From Singulisphaera sp. GP187 (GTDB lineage Bacteria > Planctomycetota > Phycisphaerae > Phycisphaerales > SM1A02), in NCBI GenBank assembly GCA_945871915.1, contig CAMBXO010000004.1, positions 145,073-209,072 of the forward strand: a stretch of 64,000 nucleotides of DNA, read 5' to 3'. Within the stretch, counting starts at the first letter, position 1, and each line of letters begins with the position of its first letter. Positions 1 through 8,941 of this stretch are shown here, piece by piece. A program made the position numbers and the translations under genes. The notes below the pieces were generated by a model that did no database searches, had not been told where the DNA came from, and was given only the letters and a program-made list of their open reading frames with translations.

Positions 1-808
1 CGCACACCACACCCACCAACACCAGTGCGTTCGCCAGCGTTGCCCATGTGGTGGCATACCAATCGGTTCCTCCGGTCGCAGACGGAACCACTTCAACGAT
101 CGGTTGCATGGTGGCGGCCGCTTGGGCCATCAAATCGCTTTCAACATGGCTCACAATCTTGAGCCCTGCCGTAACACCAACAATAAAGGCGAGCGGCCAC
201 GCAGCAATCCACCCCCCACGCGGTGCCAACCTCCACAGCATCATCACGCCCAGCACCAGGGCAACCCACATGCTGATTTGTTGCACCACGTCTGATGGTT
301 GGAGCGATGGAAGCACCAATTTTGAAACAAGGGTCGGTGTCAGTGCGCCAAAGAGTTTCGGCACAAGCGTCTCCCAAAACCCAATCACCATCCAGTACGC
401 GGCGCTCACGCCAATCACCGTTGCTTCAGCAAGTTTGTATGCAATATTGTCGGCATACAGAAAGCTCATGATGGCCAGCGTAAAGAATGCGCCCAGCCAC
501 AAACCGATGGTGCGTGGCCATGAGAGACTGATGGAGTCCTGTGCAGGATTTGCTGCGCGCGCCGCAAAGAATTCCTTCGGTGCCACCTGGTTCCACTCGA
601 CCCATTTCATGGTGGCCTTGTCAGCCGGAACTTCCTTCCAGATGGTCTGCGAAACACCCTGTGCGCCGGCCACCTGCTCTGAGCCAAGCGACACTTCAAC
701 TTTTTTGACATAGACGCGACCAAGGCCCTCGCCAGTCAACCCGCGGGCGATCAGCAACGCTGCCAGAACACCGCACATCACCAGCCATGTCTTGCCTTGC
801 CGCGTCAT
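1..808 (-). CDS. Multi-pass membrane protein of unknown function, cut by window edge
   Basis: The frame is open from an ATG at 808 to the window edge, giving 269 visible residues; the C-terminus lies outside. The start overlaps the stop of the preceding gene (ATGA, 805-808), which strongly suggests translational coupling. There is an N-terminal hydrophobic segment at about residues 8-23, a soluble loop of about 75 residues, and then at least four further hydrophobic helices (about 101-119, 130-147, 180-193, 200-216, and one at the truncated end). I recognise no family. It is the last visible gene of a five-gene minus-strand operon in which every product except the first is membrane-bound, so it is probably part of a membrane complex. 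The protein continues past the left edge, so its length cannot be judged. Confidence 0.8.
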   Translation of the reverse strand, partial: MTRQGKTWLVMCGVLAALLIARGLTGEGLGRVYVKKVEVSLGSEQVAGAQGVSQTIWKEVPADKATMKWVEWNQVAPKEFFAARAANPAQDSISLSWPRTIGLWLGAFFTLAIMSFLYADNIAYKLAEATVIGVSAAYWMVIGFWETLVPKLFGALTPTLVSKLVLPSLQPSDVVQQISMWVALVLGVMMLWRLAPRGGWIAAWPLAFIVGVTAGLKIVSHVESDLMAQAAATMQPIVEVVPSATGGTDWYATTWATLANALVLVGVVC

Positions 809-1680
809 CGCTGCGGCCTCCGCTTGCCGGCAAAATAAATTCCATTGCCCGCAAGAATCAGCGACACCATCAATAAGTGACCAAACAACTGCGGTGCCAT
901 GCGTCGCTGCGCTTCCAGATATTTTGGAGCCGGCACGCCACCCATCGCCTCATTCACAAGCGATTCATATTCAGCGGCTCCCTTGATCGCGCCAAGAAGA
1001 CCTGCCAGTTGAACGGGGTAATAGGGATACAGTTGCGGCGCGCTCACCCCGGTGCATCCGGCCACCATCTTCACTTTGCCTTGGCAAGCGCTGATGACAT
1101 ACTGAATCCATTCCTTGTTCCCTGGATATCCGGCCCCAACATTCACGATAAGCGGAAAGTCCGACACGGTTTTGACATCTTTCAAAATTTCAATGTCATT
1201 CGATGGCTGCCCACGACTGTCCACCGGAAATGCTTTTTTGAAATCCGTCAGCACCACTTTCATGACACCTTCGTTGCCCGCCTGATATCCAAGATTGACA
1301 AAGTCAACACCTTCACGCATGGTGGGAAAATCACTGCGAACAACTTCCGCAAGCGTTTCTTGTGCCAGATTGCCTCCAAGCGGCCACAGTGCGATGCACA
1401 CGATGCGAAGTTTCTTCGCAGCGCATTGCCGCATAAGACTGGTGGCCATCGGCTGCAACTCACCAGAACTTGCGGGGTCATAATCAAAACCAAAGAGCAC
1501 GCGACTGCCCTCTGGAAGTGAGTCGATCGCTCGGAAGACATCCCTTGCCGCGGGCGTCGCGGTTTCCGGAAATGTTCGCCCTGTGATGCCGATCCACAAA
1601 ATTGGAATCGCTACTGCAAGTCCCATCATCAGAAACACCCATCGCCGATCCATGGAATCCAGACGGAGCCAGAAGTTCAT
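805..1680 (-). CDS. Membrane-anchored protein of unknown function
   Basis: The protein has 291 residues from the ATG at 1680, which overlaps the upstream stop by ATGA; the frame extends further upstream but the added residues are not hydrophobic or plausible. A transmembrane helix at about 14-33 is followed by an alpha/beta-looking extracytoplasmic or cytoplasmic domain (about 45-250) with motifs such as LFGFDYDPASSGE and GAIKGAAEYE, and a second helix sits near the C-terminus (about 263-282). The two-anchor layout resembles a loop domain held to the membrane at both ends. I recognise no named family. Its position between two other membrane genes, with 4-bp overlaps on both sides, makes it part of the same complex or process by inference. 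Confidence 0.85.
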   Translation of the reverse strand: MNFWLRLDSMDRRWVFLMMGLAVAIPILWIGITGRTFPETATPAARDVFRAIDSLPEGSRVLFGFDYDPASSGELQPMATSLMRQCAAKKLRIVCIALWPLGGNLAQETLAEVVRSDFPTMREGVDFVNLGYQAGNEGVMKVVLTDFKKAFPVDSRGQPSNDIEILKDVKTVSDFPLIVNVGAGYPGNKEWIQYVISACQGKVKMVAGCTGVSAPQLYPYYPVQLAGLLGAIKGAAEYESLVNEAMGGVPAPKYLEAQRRMAPQLFGHLLMVSLILAGNGIYFAGKRRPQR

Positions 1681-2384
1681 CGGTCTCCTCCTGTTCCCAT
1701 CCAACTTCGATCCACGCCAAGCAAAATCCGAAGGCTGGTGGCCGCAACGCCCAGAGCAATGCCCACAATGATTGCGCGGTTGCCAGCGGTGTTGAAGACC
1801 TGCATCACATACACGCTTAGGTTTTCCAATCTCAATCCGCTGGCCCACTCCGGCAGCCAGCCGGTCAGGATGACGCCGGCAAATGTTCGACCCAGCAGAA
1901 CAATGAACGCGGTTCCCAGCAACAGTCCAGCCTCCAGATTTTTGGCGCGAAAGGCCCGGAAGGCGGCGCTGGCGACATAAAAGGCCAGCAATGCAAACAT
2001 GGTGCTGGTGAGCGGCACCATCGCGTATTCATAAAGCCAACCAAATGGCGATTCGGGCGTGGTCTGCTTGCCGCTGAAAGTCGCCAACGGAAAGTCGCGG
2101 CTTGGATTCACGCCAACTTTGAAAATGCCGGCAATCAACGTGACGGCAAATGTGGACAGCGTGACAATCGCAAAGCCCCACCCCGCGTCGCGTCGGCTGA
2201 TCTTGGTGAGGTTGGCTTTCAAAAGGCTGCCCGCACCAAGCACAAACGCGATCGCGGCAATCACATTGAACACCTCTGCAAAGGATTCACCCATGCCTTC
2301 GATCGGTTTTCCAAACGCACTAATCAGCATCACGAAACCGCCAAGCGTTGCGATCCAAATTGGAATGGTTCGCCGCAGAATCAT
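1677..2384 (-). CDS. Six-helix integral membrane protein of unknown function
   Basis: This is a 235-residue, strongly hydrophobic protein with about six predicted helices (roughly 10-24, 37-55, 72-90, 120-142, 153-175, 200-220). The ATG at 2384 overlaps the stop of the preceding gene and its own stop overlaps the next start, so the order is translationally coupled on both sides. No catalytic or transport signature is visible, and no soluble domain is present. By neighbourhood it is probably the channel-like or scaffold subunit of the operon's putative membrane complex, which is inference only. Confidence 0.85.
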   Translation of the reverse strand: MILRRTIPIWIATLGGFVMLISAFGKPIEGMGESFAEVFNVIAAIAFVLGAGSLLKANLTKISRRDAGWGFAIVTLSTFAVTLIAGIFKVGVNPSRDFPLATFSGKQTTPESPFGWLYEYAMVPLTSTMFALLAFYVASAAFRAFRAKNLEAGLLLGTAFIVLLGRTFAGVILTGWLPEWASGLRLENLSVYVMQVFNTAGNRAIIVGIALGVAATSLRILLGVDRSWMGTGGDR

Positions 2385-3382
2385 GGGGAAACTCCCAAGG
2401 CGCGCTGGAGCAAGTGATAGGCCTCAACCAGAAACGATGGTGATCCGCAAATGGCCGAGACCGTGGCCACGGCGGAACCAATCACAATGAACGCCAGCAC
2501 CGCAATCTTGGCCGAATCCTGTGCCTGAAGCGTTCCAAGTTGATCTGGCTCGCCGCTCAGATACGCGCTGGCCGCAAAGAATTCCTCGCCGATCAAGGTG
2601 TAGTCGCACGCGGCAACAAAGAATGGCAACTGGCTGCTCTCGGCTGTCCCGGCGATCTGAATGGCGCCAATCGAGTTTCCGATTTCGGAAAAGATAAGAC
2701 TCTCTGCGAAAAAACATCCCATATAAAAACAAGCCGCTGGCTTCTCTCGCAACATTTTTCCACCGACATAGGCCGCGTAGCCAAACTGCTCGTCGGTGAT
2801 GTAATTGATTCGATCGGGCTGAAAGGACTCCGGCCGACCCGCTGCAAGGCAACTGGCCTGCACTGCATCTCGCGCCGCCTCCATCACCAGTGAACGACTG
2901 GTTGGGGCTTCGATCACGGCGTCGTAGTGCGCTGCCGTGGTGGCCACGCGACTGAGCATGGTGATGCCCGCCACCGTCTGAATGTTGTCCATGTCCTGAA
3001 TGCCCGGAATAAACAACACCGGCCGACCCATTTCCGTGGCGCGACCAATGGCTTCGTCTACGGCTTCAAGGGCGGCAATCCTGCGAATGGTCGGCAATTT
3101 CCCGCTTCGAGCACGCGACACAAAAATGGTGGTCGCAACTCCAATCCCCAAGATCCACATGCCAAGTGGAAGACGATGTTCATTGAAGAGTGCAGTCGCT
3201 TCAATCGGCGCCGTTGTTGCACTCGGCGCACCTTGGGCTGATTCGACTGGCACTTGGGTAATGAATTCGGCAGCCGCAACGCGAACGAACACCAGCATGG
3301 CTACCAGCAATACGGCACTCCGCAATCGATTCTGAAATCTCCGGCGCAAAACTGCGCGGGCGGTTGAGTGCATGGGTTGCAA
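2381..3382 (-). CDS. DUF6754-like membrane protein
   Basis: The protein has 333 residues. A signal-anchor segment (about 22-38) is followed by a second helix (about 73-89), a soluble domain of about 190 residues and a C-terminal helix (about 293-313). The soluble domain begins IRRIAALEAVDEAIGRATEMG and carries VLFIPGIQDMDNIQTVAGI, which resembles what I remember of DUF6754 proteins of planctomycetes and some other phyla; I could not confirm this by search. No catalytic residues can be assigned. It starts 12 bp after the KOW-domain gene and overlaps the next gene by 4 bp. ATG codons at 3382 and 3373 are both possible starts. Confidence 0.8.
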   Translation of the reverse strand: MQPMHSTARAVLRRRFQNRLRSAVLLVAMLVFVRVAAAEFITQVPVESAQGAPSATTAPIEATALFNEHRLPLGMWILGIGVATTIFVSRARSGKLPTIRRIAALEAVDEAIGRATEMGRPVLFIPGIQDMDNIQTVAGITMLSRVATTAAHYDAVIEAPTSRSLVMEAARDAVQASCLAAGRPESFQPDRINYITDEQFGYAAYVGGKMLREKPAACFYMGCFFAESLIFSEIGNSIGAIQIAGTAESSQLPFFVAACDYTLIGEEFFAASAYLSGEPDQLGTLQAQDSAKIAVLAFIVIGSAVATVSAICGSPSFLVEAYHLLQRALGVSP

Positions 3383-3394
3383 TGTATCGAGAAG

Positions 3395-4519
3395 TCAGCC
3401 CTCGATGCGTTCCACATTGGCGCGCGGCACCACAACGGTACCGCCACGCTCCAGCGACACTTCGAGCACCCGCGCTCGACTGCCGCTCTCAAGCGTCGCG
3501 GGCCGCTCAGGCAAGGCCGCCACCCGACCAATCAATCCAAAGTGCGGGTCGCGAATAATGCGAATCCAGGAACCCGCCACCAACTCGCCATCCACCGGTG
3601 CATCGGCTGGTGTGCTGTCAGCCGATGGTTCCGTGGGGATGATGATCTCCGGGCGCATCACACCTGCTCGAATTTGCGTGGCGCCATGCACGCACGCCAA
3701 CTGTCCCTGATGACTTTCAAACAATTCAAAAGTGCGGCGAGCCATTGCAATTTCACCAAAGCCCTCGGTGATGATGAGTGTCACACCACACTTCTCACTA
3801 CCGGTGATGGCCACGCCAAGGTCATACCCAAGAAAGTCGCGCAAGTCAGAGTCGTCAATGCCGCCGCTGACCACCGCCACCGCTCCAATTTGTTTCGCGC
3901 GCGCGATCGCCGACGCCGTCATGCGGGCTCCACCAATCACCACGCATCCCTTCATCTGAGGATGAATCGAATCTGCATGCAGTTCCTCCTGTGGCGATTT
4001 GCACGCCATCACCACCTTGCCGCGAGCTTCACCGCCCACGCCAAAAATCCCCTGCACCAGCGCCGCATGGCTCTCGATCACCGCACCTTCCCCGGCCAAG
4101 ACCTCGATCACGCGACCCGGCATGTGCGCCACAACTTGCACCGGTTGCATGGGCCCGCGAATCAGAACCAACCCACTGGAGTCACTCACGCTCTCAATCG
4201 TCCCCGCGGCGCTGGCCTTGACCTCTGTCTTCATCAGACCAAAAATTCCTTTGCTGCGAGCAAACACTTCATCCTTGGCCACCTGTTCGCCAATGTGTTT
4301 CAGCATGAGTTCAGGAAGGTCACGCGGCTGACACGCCAGAAGATTGGCCACCTTCATTGGCGTGACATCGCCTTCTAGGTGGGTGTGCGCCACCACCGTG
4401 TCGCCCGCAATGCAATCACCAACGGCAACCAGAACGCTTCCGTGTGTGGGCAACACCCGTCGCATGCGATGCACGCAATGCGACGTCACTTTGAGTCCTG
4501 GGGTGTAGGCCCTTGCCAT
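3395..4519 (-). CDS. Soluble KOW-domain protein heading the membrane operon
   Basis: The protein has 374 residues from the ATG at 4519; an in-frame ATG at 4543 would add eight residues. It has no signal peptide or helix. The first 170 residues contain repeated beta-rich segments resembling biotinyl/lipoyl-type hybrid motifs (for example GEGAVIESHAALVQGIFG). The middle (about 170-290) looks alpha/beta, with GCVVIGGARMTASAIARAK and a glycine-rich VVSGGIDDSDLRDF. The last 60 residues form a KOW-like beta-barrel (GSWIRIIRDPHFGLIGRV). It is the only soluble product in the operon and is first in transcription order, so it may be the cytoplasmic partner of the membrane subunits. The function is unknown. 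Confidence 0.82.
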   Translation of the reverse strand: MARAYTPGLKVTSHCVHRMRRVLPTHGSVLVAVGDCIAGDTVVAHTHLEGDVTPMKVANLLACQPRDLPELMLKHIGEQVAKDEVFARSKGIFGLMKTEVKASAAGTIESVSDSSGLVLIRGPMQPVQVVAHMPGRVIEVLAGEGAVIESHAALVQGIFGVGGEARGKVVMACKSPQEELHADSIHPQMKGCVVIGGARMTASAIARAKQIGAVAVVSGGIDDSDLRDFLGYDLGVAITGSEKCGVTLIITEGFGEIAMARRTFELFESHQGQLACVHGATQIRAGVMRPEIIIPTEPSADSTPADAPVDGELVAGSWIRIIRDPHFGLIGRVAALPERPATLESGSRARVLEVSLERGGTVVVPRANVERIEG

Positions 4520-4590
4520 CCGAGGAAGGTAGCGGGGTTGCACCCGGCCAATGTGGTTCCCGAGTTCTCGGAATCAACTGAGTTTGATGG

Positions 4591-4620
4591 TGGTCAAAAC
4601 GAAGAAAATTGGGTCAAAAC
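4591..4620. promoter_or_regulatory. Two direct repeats GGTCAAAACG, 20 bp apart
   Basis: The decamer GGTCAAAACG occurs at 4591-4600 and exactly again at 4611-4620, a 20-bp period (about two helical turns). It lies in the divergent intergenic region between the unknown membrane operon (minus) and the secreted protease (plus). The spacing suits a regulator binding two sites on one DNA face. The regulator is unknown. Confidence 0.4.
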
Positions 4621-4633
4621 GGCATTATTCCCT

Positions 4634-4660
4634 TTGACTGGCCCGCAGAGGTGGTAAGTT
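4634..4660 (+). promoter_or_regulatory. Possible sigma-70-type promoter for the protease gene
   Basis: TTGACT at 4634-4639 matches the -35 consensus at five of six positions, and TAAGTT at 4655-4660 is a weak -10 at a short 15-bp spacing. It lies about 40 bp before the protease start and just downstream of the GGTCAAAACG repeats. Confidence 0.28.
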
Positions 4661-4698
4661 ACGGTGTCAACTCTGGTTTCTAAGAAGAGAAGGATATT

Positions 4699-7008
4699 AT
4701 GGCCACCTTGATGCCACCTCATTTCATCTCCGTGTTCGTGCTCACCGCCACGTCATGTGTGGCTGGTGTTGCTTTGGCTGCCACGGCTCCTGCAGCAAGT
4801 GGACCTGCTGCAAAGACTTCCAGTCGCAATGTCATGGGTCATGGCGCTATCGCTGGTCCATTGAATCAACAGGAAGTCACGGCCAGTTACACCCGCCGAT
4901 ATGCCCTGGAGTTTGCGGCCGCGCCAGTCACCCTGCTGCCGCCCATTGATGAAGTGGACATGATGCTTGAGGATGACAACATGCCGCAACCGGCGCCGCT
5001 GCGGTTTGCTGTGCAGCGACCGATCGACGTTTCGATTTCGGATGGTCAATGGATCAATGTTCCTGGCGGACGCATCTGGCGTTTGGATGTCGAAGGCATT
5101 GGATCACTGAACACTCGCATGCACCTAAGCGGCCTAGACCTTGGTGAAGGTCAGGAAATTTTCCTTGACTCCGCAAGTGATGCCAATGATTCGGTCGGAC
5201 CGTTGACTGGCAAGGGCGATTTTTCAAATGGTGAAGCGTGGGGTGCTTTCACTCCGGGTGCCGTGGCTCGCATCGAATGGTTCGTGCCCGAAGGCTCCAA
5301 TCCAACCACACTTCCGTTTGAAACGGCTGAGTATTCGCAGGGCTATCGAGACATCTTTGGCATATTTGCCGATGAGGTTTCCATGTTGGCTCAGTGCCAC
5401 AACGATCCTGTGTGCTACGCATCGTGGACCAACCAGTCGAATGCCGCAGCCAAGATGACTTTCACAAGCGGCGGCGGCAGTTACCTCTGCTCTGGTCAGC
5501 TCATGGCGACCACCGCCGCAGATGAGACCCCATATTTCAGCACGGCCTACCACTGCATTAGCACACAGACGGAAGCCAACAGTTTGAATGCGCGGTTCTT
5601 CTACCGAGCCAGCACCTGCAACGGATCCAACAACGCAGGAACCAATGTGGTGGGTGCCGATCTTGTCTCGACTTATTCCGCGAGTGATGCAACGCTGCTC
5701 ATGATTCGAGGGGCACTGCCATCGTCGGTCTACTGGGTGGGATCGTTGACCACCAACCCCGCCACCACCACGCCCATCGTCAGCATTCACCACCCCGGTG
5801 GCGCCGAACAGGACATCAGTTTTGGAACCAAGACGTACACCACCGCCAATTGCGGATCGCCCTCCTCCAACTGGCATCGAGTTGGATGGACGACCGGGAT
5901 TACCGAGGGTGGCAGCAGCGGATCGGCACTGTATGTGGAGAGTTCGCAATTGCTTTGTGGATTGCTGACTTGCGGAACCAGCAGTTGCACCATTACCGCT
6001 GGTTGGGACGGTTACAGCCGCTGGGATCTCGCGATGGGAACCGGTGGGTTCTCTTCCTTTATCGCAGCAGGCACTGACGATACGCAGGAGCCAAATGACA
6101 GTTGCGCTGCGGCTCGCCTACTCACGCCGGCCACCTATTCCGCTCTTGTTGTGAAGCGCCTCGACAGCGATTGGTACGCGATCGATGTACCCATTGGCAG
6201 CACGCTTGTGTTGAGCAGTACCTACACCCACACCAATGGCGATGTGGACTTTCGATTGTGGAGCGGTTGCGGCGGCACCCTGCTGCAAGATCGCACCGGC
6301 AATGTGAACAATGAAGGCTTTACCTATGTGAATACCAGCAGTTCCACGCGACTTCTGTTGGAGGCCTATCTGAGCACGGACACACGAAATGATTACTCGA
6401 TGATCTTTAGCGTGACCACGCCAGCGCCAGCCAACAACGAGTGCAGCGGAGCAACCACATGCACCGATGGCACTGTTGGATTCAGTACGGCAGGCGCTAC
6501 CAACTCTAGTTACACCATCCCAGCAAGTTGCAATGTTGGCGGTGGAACGGCCATCAATAAAGATGTGTGGTTTGGATACACCGCCAGTTGCACTGGCACC
6601 GCCACCGCGAGCACCTGTGGGCAGGCTGGCTTTGATACCAACATTGCGGTCTACAGCGGTCCGTCGTGCCCTGGAGCTTCATCGACGGTGCTTGCATGTA
6701 ATGACAATGGAAGCGGTTGCTCCGGAAGCACCAGTTCGGTGTATTGGGATGCGGTCGCTGGACAAACCTATTTCATCCGAGTCGGCAGCCCCGGAACCGG
6801 CAGCGGCAGCGGCAGCCTGACGATGAGTTGCGTCAATCTTTGCCCAGCCGATCTTGATGGCGACAGTGCGGTGGGCGGAAGCGATGTGGCACTCTTGCTG
6901 CTTGACTTTGGTCCGTGCGCCGGTTGCAGCGCTGATCTCGATGGAGATAACGATGTGACCGGTTCCGATCTGGCGTACTTGCTGCTTGATTTCGGCAACT
7001 GCCCCTAA
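4699..7008 (+). CDS. Secreted trypsin-fold serine protease with PPC-like and dockerin-like C-terminus
   Basis: The protein has 769 residues, and the start ATG is preceded by AAGGA. An N-terminal signal peptide (about 1-28) is followed by a region of about 200 residues and a lysyl-endopeptidase-like S1 domain. The triad is visible as His in STAYHC (about 285), Asp in SDATLLMI (about 331) and Ser in EGGSSGSALY (about 408). A bacterial pre-peptidase C-terminal-like domain follows (about 462-573, DWYAIDVP), then a cysteine-rich beta domain (about 578-713, DVWFGYTASC). The last 55 residues hold two dockerin-like calcium loops (DLDGDSAVGGSD and DLDGDNDVTGSD). The domain order is typical of secreted planctomycete enzymes. 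It is transcribed alone and probably acts outside the cell. The usual TAAHC around the catalytic His reads TAYHC here. Confidence 0.88.
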   Translation: MATLMPPHFISVFVLTATSCVAGVALAATAPAASGPAAKTSSRNVMGHGAIAGPLNQQEVTASYTRRYALEFAAAPVTLLPPIDEVDMMLEDDNMPQPAPLRFAVQRPIDVSISDGQWINVPGGRIWRLDVEGIGSLNTRMHLSGLDLGEGQEIFLDSASDANDSVGPLTGKGDFSNGEAWGAFTPGAVARIEWFVPEGSNPTTLPFETAEYSQGYRDIFGIFADEVSMLAQCHNDPVCYASWTNQSNAAAKMTFTSGGGSYLCSGQLMATTAADETPYFSTAYHCISTQTEANSLNARFFYRASTCNGSNNAGTNVVGADLVSTYSASDATLLMIRGALPSSVYWVGSLTTNPATTTPIVSIHHPGGAEQDISFGTKTYTTANCGSPSSNWHRVGWTTGITEGGSSGSALYVESSQLLCGLLTCGTSSCTITAGWDGYSRWDLAMGTGGFSSFIAAGTDDTQEPNDSCAAARLLTPATYSALVVKRLDSDWYAIDVPIGSTLVLSSTYTHTNGDVDFRLWSGCGGTLLQDRTGNVNNEGFTYVNTSSSTRLLLEAYLSTDTRNDYSMIFSVTTPAPANNECSGATTCTDGTVGFSTAGATNSSYTIPASCNVGGGTAINKDVWFGYTASCTGTATASTCGQAGFDTNIAVYSGPSCPGASSTVLACNDNGSGCSGSTSSVYWDAVAGQTYFIRVGSPGTGSGSGSLTMSCVNLCPADLDGDSAVGGSDVALLLLDFGPCAGCSADLDGDNDVTGSDLAYLLLDFGNCP

Positions 7009-7059
7009 GTCCGTCGGCTACGCAAGCGATTGCACGATCTGTGCACGATTCACGTCGTG

Positions 7060-8865
7060 CTATTTGCGGATTCCAAGGTCTCGATTCACCTTCACCTTGC
7101 GGCCCCGAATCGTGGCACCTCGCAATGCCTTGATCACGCGGGCCACATCCGGTTCCGGCAATTCCACAATGGAGTAACTCTCGGCAATTTCAATGCCGCC
7201 GATCCCACGCGGATTGACATCGGCCTCATTGGCGATCGCACCCACAAGGTCGGCGGGCCGAATACCCATACGGGTTCCCGCTCCGATGTAAATGCGAGTC
7301 ATGGCGCCTGCCGCCTGCTTTTCGCCGGAGTCGCGGCCCGCAAACTTGCCTCCACGCGGGGCGTCCCATCCACGAGTTTTTTTCTCTGGACGGCCTTCGC
7401 CACCATCAAACTTTTTCTTGCTGGGCTTGCCGTCAGACTTTTTCTCTCGTCGAGCACCATCTCGCGGCGCGGACTCTGAATAGCCCTCTCGTTGAAATGT
7501 TCGGGGCTTCGAAAAATTCTCGGTGGAAGGAATATCCAACTCATCTTCCTGCGCGGCATCCCCTGCTTCCGCTTCATGCGCCATTCGCACGGCGGCGGCG
7601 GCGACTTCTAATGGATCAAATTCTGTCGCCAATGAATCCACGACAGTACGAAATCCCTCCAGACCTCCGGCGGTCAGCACTGCACGGAGTGCGTCCTTGG
7701 TTCCGTCAAGGCGACGCGCCTTCACATCTCGTGGAGACGGAACTGATGCAATGAGAATCTTTTGCTTGGTGAGCGATTCAATGTTGCGCAGCAATCGTTG
7801 TTCGCGAGGTGATGCAAAGGTGATCGCCGCCCCTTCTCGACCGGCTCGACCCGTGCGACCAATGCGATGCACATAACTTTCTGGTGAGGCCGGAACATCA
7901 AAGTTGAACACATGCGTGATGTGGTCGATATCAATGCCGCGAGCTGCGACATCTGTTGCCACAAGTAGGTCCACCGTCGCCCCGCGAGCTTTTTTCATCA
8001 CCCGATCACGCTCTCGCTGCGACATGCCGCCGTGCAAGGCCTCCACTCGATATCCGCGACCCGCAAGCCGCCCAGCCAATTCGTCAACCTCCAGCCGAGT
8101 TCGGCAGAAAATAAGTGCCAGCGTCGGGGACTCAAGGTCCAACACGCGGCCAAGTGCCGCAACCTTGTGCGCGCGCGGAACGATATACGCCGTTTGCTTG
8201 ACATTGGGCATGGAACCCTTGGTTGCCTTGTCACGCGGAATCAGAATGCGAGCAGGATTTTTTAGATGTCGCTCAGCAATCGAGGCAATGCGAGGTGGAA
8301 GTGTGGCGGAGAACAATGCCGTCTGCCGTGTCGTGGGCGTGGCTTTCAGAATGGCTTCAAGGTCTTCTGCAAAACCCATGTCCAACATTTCGTCTGCTTC
8401 GTCAAGCACCACGGATTGCAGTGAGCTCAGGTCGAGGGTTCCTCGCCGAAGATGATCCAGTGCGCGGCCCGGTGTAGCCACCACAACATGCGCGCCGCGT
8501 TTCAGGCCCATGATTTGTCTGTGAAACTCTTGCCCACCGTAAATCGGAACCACCGTGGCACGAAGTCCCTTGCCGTATTTGTGAAAAGCCTCCGAAACCT
8601 GAACCGCCAGTTCGCGAGTGGGCACCAGAATCAAGACAAACGGTTTCAGTGGCGGTGGCTTTGTTCCCGCGACCCGCTGTAACAATGGCAAAGCGAACGC
8701 GGCGGTTTTTCCAGTTCCCGTAGCCGCCTGTCCAAGAAGATCACGACCCTCCAACAATGGCGGAATGGCGGACTTTTGAATTGGTGTTGGCTCCTCGTAG
8801 CCAAGCGCCGCGAGCTCTGCAAGAAGTTCTGGGCCAAGACCAAGTTCGGCGAACGGTGCGTTCAT
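7060..8865 (-). CDS. DEAD-box RNA helicase with DbpA-type RNA-binding domain
   Basis: The protein has 601 residues. The ATP-dependent RNA helicase core is complete: Q-motif region (FAELGLGPELLAELAALGYE), motif I AATGTGKT (about 47-54), PTRELA, motif II DEAD (about 154), motif III SAT, and motif VI HRIGRTGRAGREG. A low-complexity basic linker rich in K, R, G and D (about 450-520) leads to a C-terminal domain (about 523-601, RIYIGAGTRMGIRPADLVGAI) that matches the DbpA/CsdA RNA-binding fold. It is probably involved in ribosome assembly or cold-adapted RNA unwinding. It is the last gene of a minus-strand run that starts with osmC. It lies 51 bp from the convergent protease gene, with no clear terminator between them. 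Confidence 0.95.
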   Translation of the reverse strand: MNAPFAELGLGPELLAELAALGYEEPTPIQKSAIPPLLEGRDLLGQAATGTGKTAAFALPLLQRVAGTKPPPLKPFVLILVPTRELAVQVSEAFHKYGKGLRATVVPIYGGQEFHRQIMGLKRGAHVVVATPGRALDHLRRGTLDLSSLQSVVLDEADEMLDMGFAEDLEAILKATPTTRQTALFSATLPPRIASIAERHLKNPARILIPRDKATKGSMPNVKQTAYIVPRAHKVAALGRVLDLESPTLALIFCRTRLEVDELAGRLAGRGYRVEALHGGMSQRERDRVMKKARGATVDLLVATDVAARGIDIDHITHVFNFDVPASPESYVHRIGRTGRAGREGAAITFASPREQRLLRNIESLTKQKILIASVPSPRDVKARRLDGTKDALRAVLTAGGLEGFRTVVDSLATEFDPLEVAAAAVRMAHEAEAGDAAQEDELDIPSTENFSKPRTFQREGYSESAPRDGARREKKSDGKPSKKKFDGGEGRPEKKTRGWDAPRGGKFAGRDSGEKQAAGAMTRIYIGAGTRMGIRPADLVGAIANEADVNPRGIGGIEIAESYSIVELPEPDVARVIKALRGATIRGRKVKVNRDLGIRK

Positions 8866-8941
8866 TGCGAAAGGTTAGCCGCGCGTCGGCAGGCGCGGGA
8901 CTGATTCCATCAACTTCCTTTCACTTGCGATCCAACACCAA

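Noticed and set aside
48..713. Open frame of 221 codons on the plus strand
   Set aside because: It is antisense to a coupled membrane-protein gene that has clear helices and an ATGA start. The plus frame has no recognisable protein character.
3368..4378. Open frame of 336 codons on the plus strand
   Set aside because: It lies opposite the KOW-domain gene and encodes a His/Arg/Asn-rich sequence with no domain.
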